Below are positions 32,415-35,423 of a stretch of 35,423 nucleotides of DNA, in pieces. The translations under genes were made by a program, and so were the position numbers. Source of the stretch: an uncultured Christensenellaceae bacterium (GTDB lineage Bacteria > Bacillota > Clostridia > Christensenellales > CALWSW01); assembly GCA_944384305.1 (NCBI GenBank), contig CALWSW010000006.1, positions 1-35,423 on the forward strand, in the 5' to 3' direction. The stretch's first letter is position 1; each line of letters starts with the position of its first letter. The notes below the pieces were generated by a model. It made no database searches. It saw only the letters and a list, made by a program, of their open reading frames with translations, and was not told the DNA's origin.

Positions 32415-33890
32415 ATGACCGTAGTTTCCTTTGACGAATGGAAAAAGAAAAAGCAGCGCGGCAGCGCCTATAACGCCCGCGGCGGCCTGCGGGACGACGT
32501 AGCCCAAAAAGAAGAATTGGGCTACGATCTTTGCGTTTTTCTTACCGAAGAACGCACCGCGCCCGACCCCAATTTTGAGCGGATGAACGCGTTGTGGGAG
32601 GATTTTCACAAGCTGTTGGGGCAGCTGCCGCACGAACACGCGTATTACTACCTTCTTGCTTACGAAGCTTACTGCAAGGGCGATTTGGAAGATTTCGCCG
32701 CGCAGTTTGACCTGTACCTCGAGAGTGAAAAGCGCCTGTACGGGGAAGTCGCCGGGTGTGACTGGTGGATCGACTGCTTTGTGTGGACCTTTACGCCCTC
32801 CTTCCCCGGCATGTACGCCAAGGTCGCCGAACTCTTTTTTAAGCATTGGCCGCTGTGCGCCATGGGCTGGGTCTGCGAAGCGCTGGAGATCGCGGACTCG
32901 CAGGACGGCGACATCGAACGGGAGCTCGACCTTCTTACCCTCGCGATGACGGCTGACCCCACCTGCTATTTGGCGCACTACCTGACCGCCATGGCCTTTT
33001 ACGATATGCGGCTTTGGCGCAGCGCCCTTCCTTACTTTGAACGGGCGGCGGGCAGCGCCATGTATTCGGCCGACCCGGCCTTTTATTTCGATTACGCCTG
33101 GACGGCCGACAAGGCAGGCAAGACTGAACTGGCCAGCGGGCTGTACAGTTCCTGCGTGCTGCTCGATGAAACCTATCCCTGTGCCGTCAACAACCTGGGC
33201 TGCATGTTGCTGCGGCTTGATAAGCCCGACGAAGCGTTCGCGCAGTTCAACCGTGCCATCACGCTCAATCTGGACGGCAGCCTGCCCTACCAAAATGCCG
33301 TTGCGGCGCTCGAACGGATGGGCCATTACGCAGAATGCGAACAGTTCATTGCCGACCAGGTAGAAAAGGGGCGCCTCAACCAGTCCTATTTGATGGAGAT
33401 CCCCCGCCTGAGGAAAGCTGCCGAGGGCGGCGAAGTGCTGCTGGGCGCAGACCGGATCTGGCTTTCCGGCGGAAAAAATTCTGAAGTCGCCGTAGACAAA
33501 CGGCTGATCTTGGACGAGCTGGAGCGCCGCGTACAGCAGACCGGCGAGCTCTTTGGCCGAAAAGCCACCGTTTACGACGACGAGTCGGACTACGGCCGGG
33601 AGTTTTTCCTGATGGGCGGCGGGCGCGTGGACCTGCTTTTGCGCAGCGGAAGGGATTACATTGTGGTTGCTGTTGCCCGGGGAAAAGGCGATGGGGTCCT
33701 TACCGTGGCAAAGCTGGCCCAGCAGGTAGCGCTGGTCAAAAGCCAACTCGCCAAGCGGCTGCAGAAGGTCTCCGGCGTGCTGGTGGCAAACGCCATTACC
33801 GACGAAATGCGGGAATGCCGCAAGTCTTTCCCCAATGAAGACCTCAGCCTCTTTGTCATGGATTTTACACTGACCGAAGATACAAATTAA
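32415..33890 (+). CDS. TPR-repeat protein with degenerate NucS-like C-terminal domain
   Basis: A 491-residue cytoplasmic protein. Residues 1-120 are acidic and mostly helical. Residues 130-320 hold TPR-like helical pairs; the clearest is CAVNNLGCMLLRLDKPDEAF followed by AQFNRAITLNLD. Residues 355-485 form a separate alpha/beta domain whose middle, GRVDLLLRSGRDYIVVAVAR then GKGDGVLTVAKLAQQVALV, looks like the core of NucS/PD-(D/E)XK nucleases, where one expects D...V(I/V)ELKRGK. Here the Glu of the ExK pair is replaced by Ala (VAVARGK), so cleavage is doubtful. It may bind nucleic acid only. It lies between a VOC gene and metY (gaps 18 and 35 bases). The nuclease relation is by eye. Confidence 0.8.
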   Translation: MTVVSFDEWKKKKQRGSAYNARGGLRDDVAQKEELGYDLCVFLTEERTAPDPNFERMNALWEDFHKLLGQLPHEHAYYYLLAYEAYCKGDLEDFAAQFDLYLESEKRLYGEVAGCDWWIDCFVWTFTPSFPGMYAKVAELFFKHWPLCAMGWVCEALEIADSQDGDIERELDLLTLAMTADPTCYLAHYLTAMAFYDMRLWRSALPYFERAAGSAMYSADPAFYFDYAWTADKAGKTELASGLYSSCVLLDETYPCAVNNLGCMLLRLDKPDEAFAQFNRAITLNLDGSLPYQNAVAALERMGHYAECEQFIADQVEKGRLNQSYLMEIPRLRKAAEGGEVLLGADRIWLSGGKNSEVAVDKRLILDELERRVQQTGELFGRKATVYDDESDYGREFFLMGGGRVDLLLRSGRDYIVVAVARGKGDGVLTVAKLAQQVALVKSQLAKRLQKVSGVLVANAITDEMRECRKSFPNEDLSLFVMDFTLTEDTN

Positions 33891-33925
33891 CGAAAGCACT
33901 CATTAGGTGAAAAGGAGTTGTTGTC

Positions 33926-35200
33926 ATGAATTTTGAGCATTTGGACACCATCGCCGTGCAGGCGGGTTACGAACCCAAAAACGGCGAGCCGCGCGTGCTT
34001 CCCATCGTGCAGAGCACGACCTTTAAGTACGATTCTGCGGAATATCTTGGAAAGCTTTTTGACCTTGAGGTGGACGGCTTCTTTTATTCCCGCCTTGGGA
34101 ACCCCACGGTGGAAGCCGTAGAAAAAAAGATCTGCGCACTGGAAGGCGGCGTTGGCTGCATTCTCACTGCCAGCGGGCAGGCGGCTTCCTTCCTTTCGGT
34201 CCTCAATATCTGCAGTGCCGGCGACCATATTGTAAGCTCTGCGACCATTTACGGCGGCACCTTTAACCTCTTTGACGTCACGCTGCGCCGGCTGGGGATC
34301 GAGACCACCTTTGTAGACGCCGACGCGCCCTTGGAAGAGCTTCAAAAGGCCATTCGCCCCAATACCAAAGTGGTGTTTGGCGAAAGCATTGCAAACCCCG
34401 TGCTCAAAGTGCTTGACATTGAAAAAATGGCAGCGCTCGCCCACAGCAACGGCCTGCCCCTCATCGTCGACAACACCTTCCCCACTCCGGTCAACTGCCG
34501 CCCGTTTGAATGGGGGGCCGACATCGTCATCCATTCCACCACAAAGTACATGGACGGCCACGCTCAGGTCGTTGGCGGCGCCGTTGTGGATTCCGGCAGA
34601 TTCGCCTGGACGAACGGCAAGTTCCCCGGCCTTGTGGAGCCCGACGAATCCTACCACGGCCTTTCCTACACCCAGCATTTTGGCAAAGCGGCCTACATTG
34701 CCAAGGCTCGCGCCCAGCTCATTCGCGACCTGGGCATCGGCATGACGCCCAACACGGCGTATATTCTGAACCTCGGGCTCGAAACTTTGCCCCTGCGCAT
34801 GGCCAAGCACTGCGAGAACGCTCAGAAGGTCGCCGAGTACCTTGAAAACAACGGCAAAATCAGCTGGATCAACTACCCCGGCCTTCCCTCCAACGAGTAC
34901 TATGAACGCGCCAAAAAGTACATGCCCAACGGCACCTGCGGCGTCATTTCCTTTGGCGTAAAGGGCGGGCGCGAAGCCGCCGCTAAGTTCATGGAAGCCT
35001 TAAAGCTCGCCAACATCGTCATCCATGTGGCAGATGCGCGCACCAGCGTGCTGCACCCCGCCAGCACCACCCACCGCCAGCTTTCCGACCAGGCTTTGAT
35101 CGAAGCCGGCGTTTCGGCCGATCTCATCCGCATGAGCGTCGGCATCGAAAACGCGGAAGATATCATCGCCGATATTGCGCAAGCATTGGAGCAGGTGTAA
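33926..35200 (+). CDS. metY: O-acetylhomoserine sulfhydrylase / Cys-Met metabolism PLP enzyme
   Basis: A 424-residue PLP enzyme of the Cys/Met metabolism group. The PLP Lys207 lies in VIHSTTKYMDGH. YSRLGNPTVEAVEKKICALE and SSATIYGGTFNLF are as in O-acetylhomoserine aminocarboxypropyltransferase, which makes homocysteine from sulfide. Length and the GHAQVVGGAVVDSG region fit MetY better than MetB or MetC, which are near 380 residues. GAAAAGGAG precedes ATG 33926. It ends the five-gene operon before a strong terminator. With cysK and cysE it gives the cell both entry points for sulfide. Confidence 0.92.
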   Translation: MNFEHLDTIAVQAGYEPKNGEPRVLPIVQSTTFKYDSAEYLGKLFDLEVDGFFYSRLGNPTVEAVEKKICALEGGVGCILTASGQAASFLSVLNICSAGDHIVSSATIYGGTFNLFDVTLRRLGIETTFVDADAPLEELQKAIRPNTKVVFGESIANPVLKVLDIEKMAALAHSNGLPLIVDNTFPTPVNCRPFEWGADIVIHSTTKYMDGHAQVVGGAVVDSGRFAWTNGKFPGLVEPDESYHGLSYTQHFGKAAYIAKARAQLIRDLGIGMTPNTAYILNLGLETLPLRMAKHCENAQKVAEYLENNGKISWINYPGLPSNEYYERAKKYMPNGTCGVISFGVKGGREAAAKFMEALKLANIVIHVADARTSVLHPASTTHRQLSDQALIEAGVSADLIRMSVGIENAEDIIADIAQALEQV

Positions 35201-35219
35201 ACCGAACCTCTGCCATTTG

Positions 35220-35252
35220 CACAAAAAAGAGCCTGAAAGGCTCTTTTTTGTG
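35220..35252 (+). terminator. terminator of the TIGR01440-metY operon
   Basis: A perfect 14-base stem (35220-35233 with 35239-35252) with a 5-base loop; its 3' arm holds TTTTTT. Confidence 0.92.
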
Positions 35253-35320
35253 TGCGCGCAATCCAACGAGCTGCCGTTCAACTTCGTTTTGCTCAAAACA
35301 GAGCAGGCAGCAGCGCAAAA

Positions 35321-35349
35321 GGCCGGCGCAGAGCGTTTCTGCGCCGGCC
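35321..35349 (-). terminator. terminator of the gene entering from the right edge
   Basis: A perfect 12-base stem (35321-35332 with 35338-35349), 5-base loop, then TTTTGCG on the minus strand. Confidence 0.82.
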
Positions 35350-35384
35350 GATTTAATTTAAATCTAACGTGGTCTAAACTGCCA

Positions 35385-35423
35385 TCAGGCAACAGGCTTT
35401 GCAGGAGCGGGATTGATCTCTTT
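35385..35423 (-). CDS. C-terminal tail of an unidentified minus-strand gene
   Basis: On the minus strand the last 39 bases read KEINPAPAKPVA then TGA (35385-35387). The frame is supported by the perfect terminator 36 bases further on. The Ala/Pro-rich tail does not identify the protein; the rest lies beyond the window. Confidence 0.5.
   Translation of the reverse strand, partial: KEINPAPAKPVA

Noticed and set aside
31899-33899. A long open frame of 666 codons on the minus strand
   Set aside because: It lies fully antisense to the TPR gene, which has a ribosome site, family features and operon context. The antisense translation shows no recognisable domain; high GC content makes such shadow frames common.
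35000-35392. A 130-codon open frame on the minus strand at the right end
   Set aside because: It overlaps the end of metY and two perfect terminators; the better minus-strand call is the short tail ending at 35385.

Overview
The window is chromosomal DNA of a fairly GC-rich Gram-positive anaerobe, most likely a member of the Clostridia (Bacillota). The signs are a murB-rapZ-whiA-crh-dnaE gene order, a Crh-type HPr with Ser46 but no His15, a class B sortase, a cysteine T-box leader, an ECF transporter S component, Bacillota-type promoters (TTGACA-N17-TATAAT) and AGGAGG ribosome sites. No phage, insertion sequence, CRISPR array, tRNA or rRNA was seen. The genes look like core and metabolic chromosome.

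Layout. Positions 1-16.6 kb are all on the minus strand. They hold murB-rapZ-whiA-crh-dnaE (dnaE runs off the left edge); a small solute-binding-like orphan; sortase B-DUF1461-tsaD-MBL hydrolase; an SH3-repeat secreted protein; a duplicated membrane protein plus a nitrilase-family hydrolase behind a structured leader; and cysE-cysS-HAD phosphatase behind a Cys T-box. A divergent promoter at 16.9 kb starts a plus-strand block: an HPr-like small protein, mnmE and a membrane-anchored solute-binding protein. That block collides tail to tail with thiN. From 20.4 to 30.4 kb the minus strand carries PHP phosphoesterase-class II aldolase-GntR regulator, an SDR dehydrogenase, a cyclophilin, a PepSY-repeat protein with a two-component system, a frameshifted ECF S component and cysK. 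From 30.6 kb a five-gene plus-strand operon runs TIGR01440-MBL-VOC-TPR/nuclease-like-metY. The last 39 bases hold the tail of another minus-strand gene.

Themes. (1) Sulfur amino acids: cysE and cysS under a Cys-specific T-box, cysK behind an unrecognised structured leader, and metY at the end of the last operon. (2) Carbon-catabolite and cell-envelope control: crh beside whiA, rapZ and murB (with yvcK absent) and a second degenerate HPr-like protein. (3) Surface sensing: a two-component system whose likely target, the PepSY-repeat gene, has a 7-4-7 direct repeat at its promoter.

The most promising new signals are the cysK leader RNA (30300-30383), the attenuator-like leader and the uncharacterised membrane protein/hydrolase pair behind it (11.2-13.6 kb), the TPR protein with a degenerate NucS-like domain, and the ATC start codon of the 31.3 kb hydrolase. 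All functional statements are from reading the sequence and from family knowledge. No database search was run.
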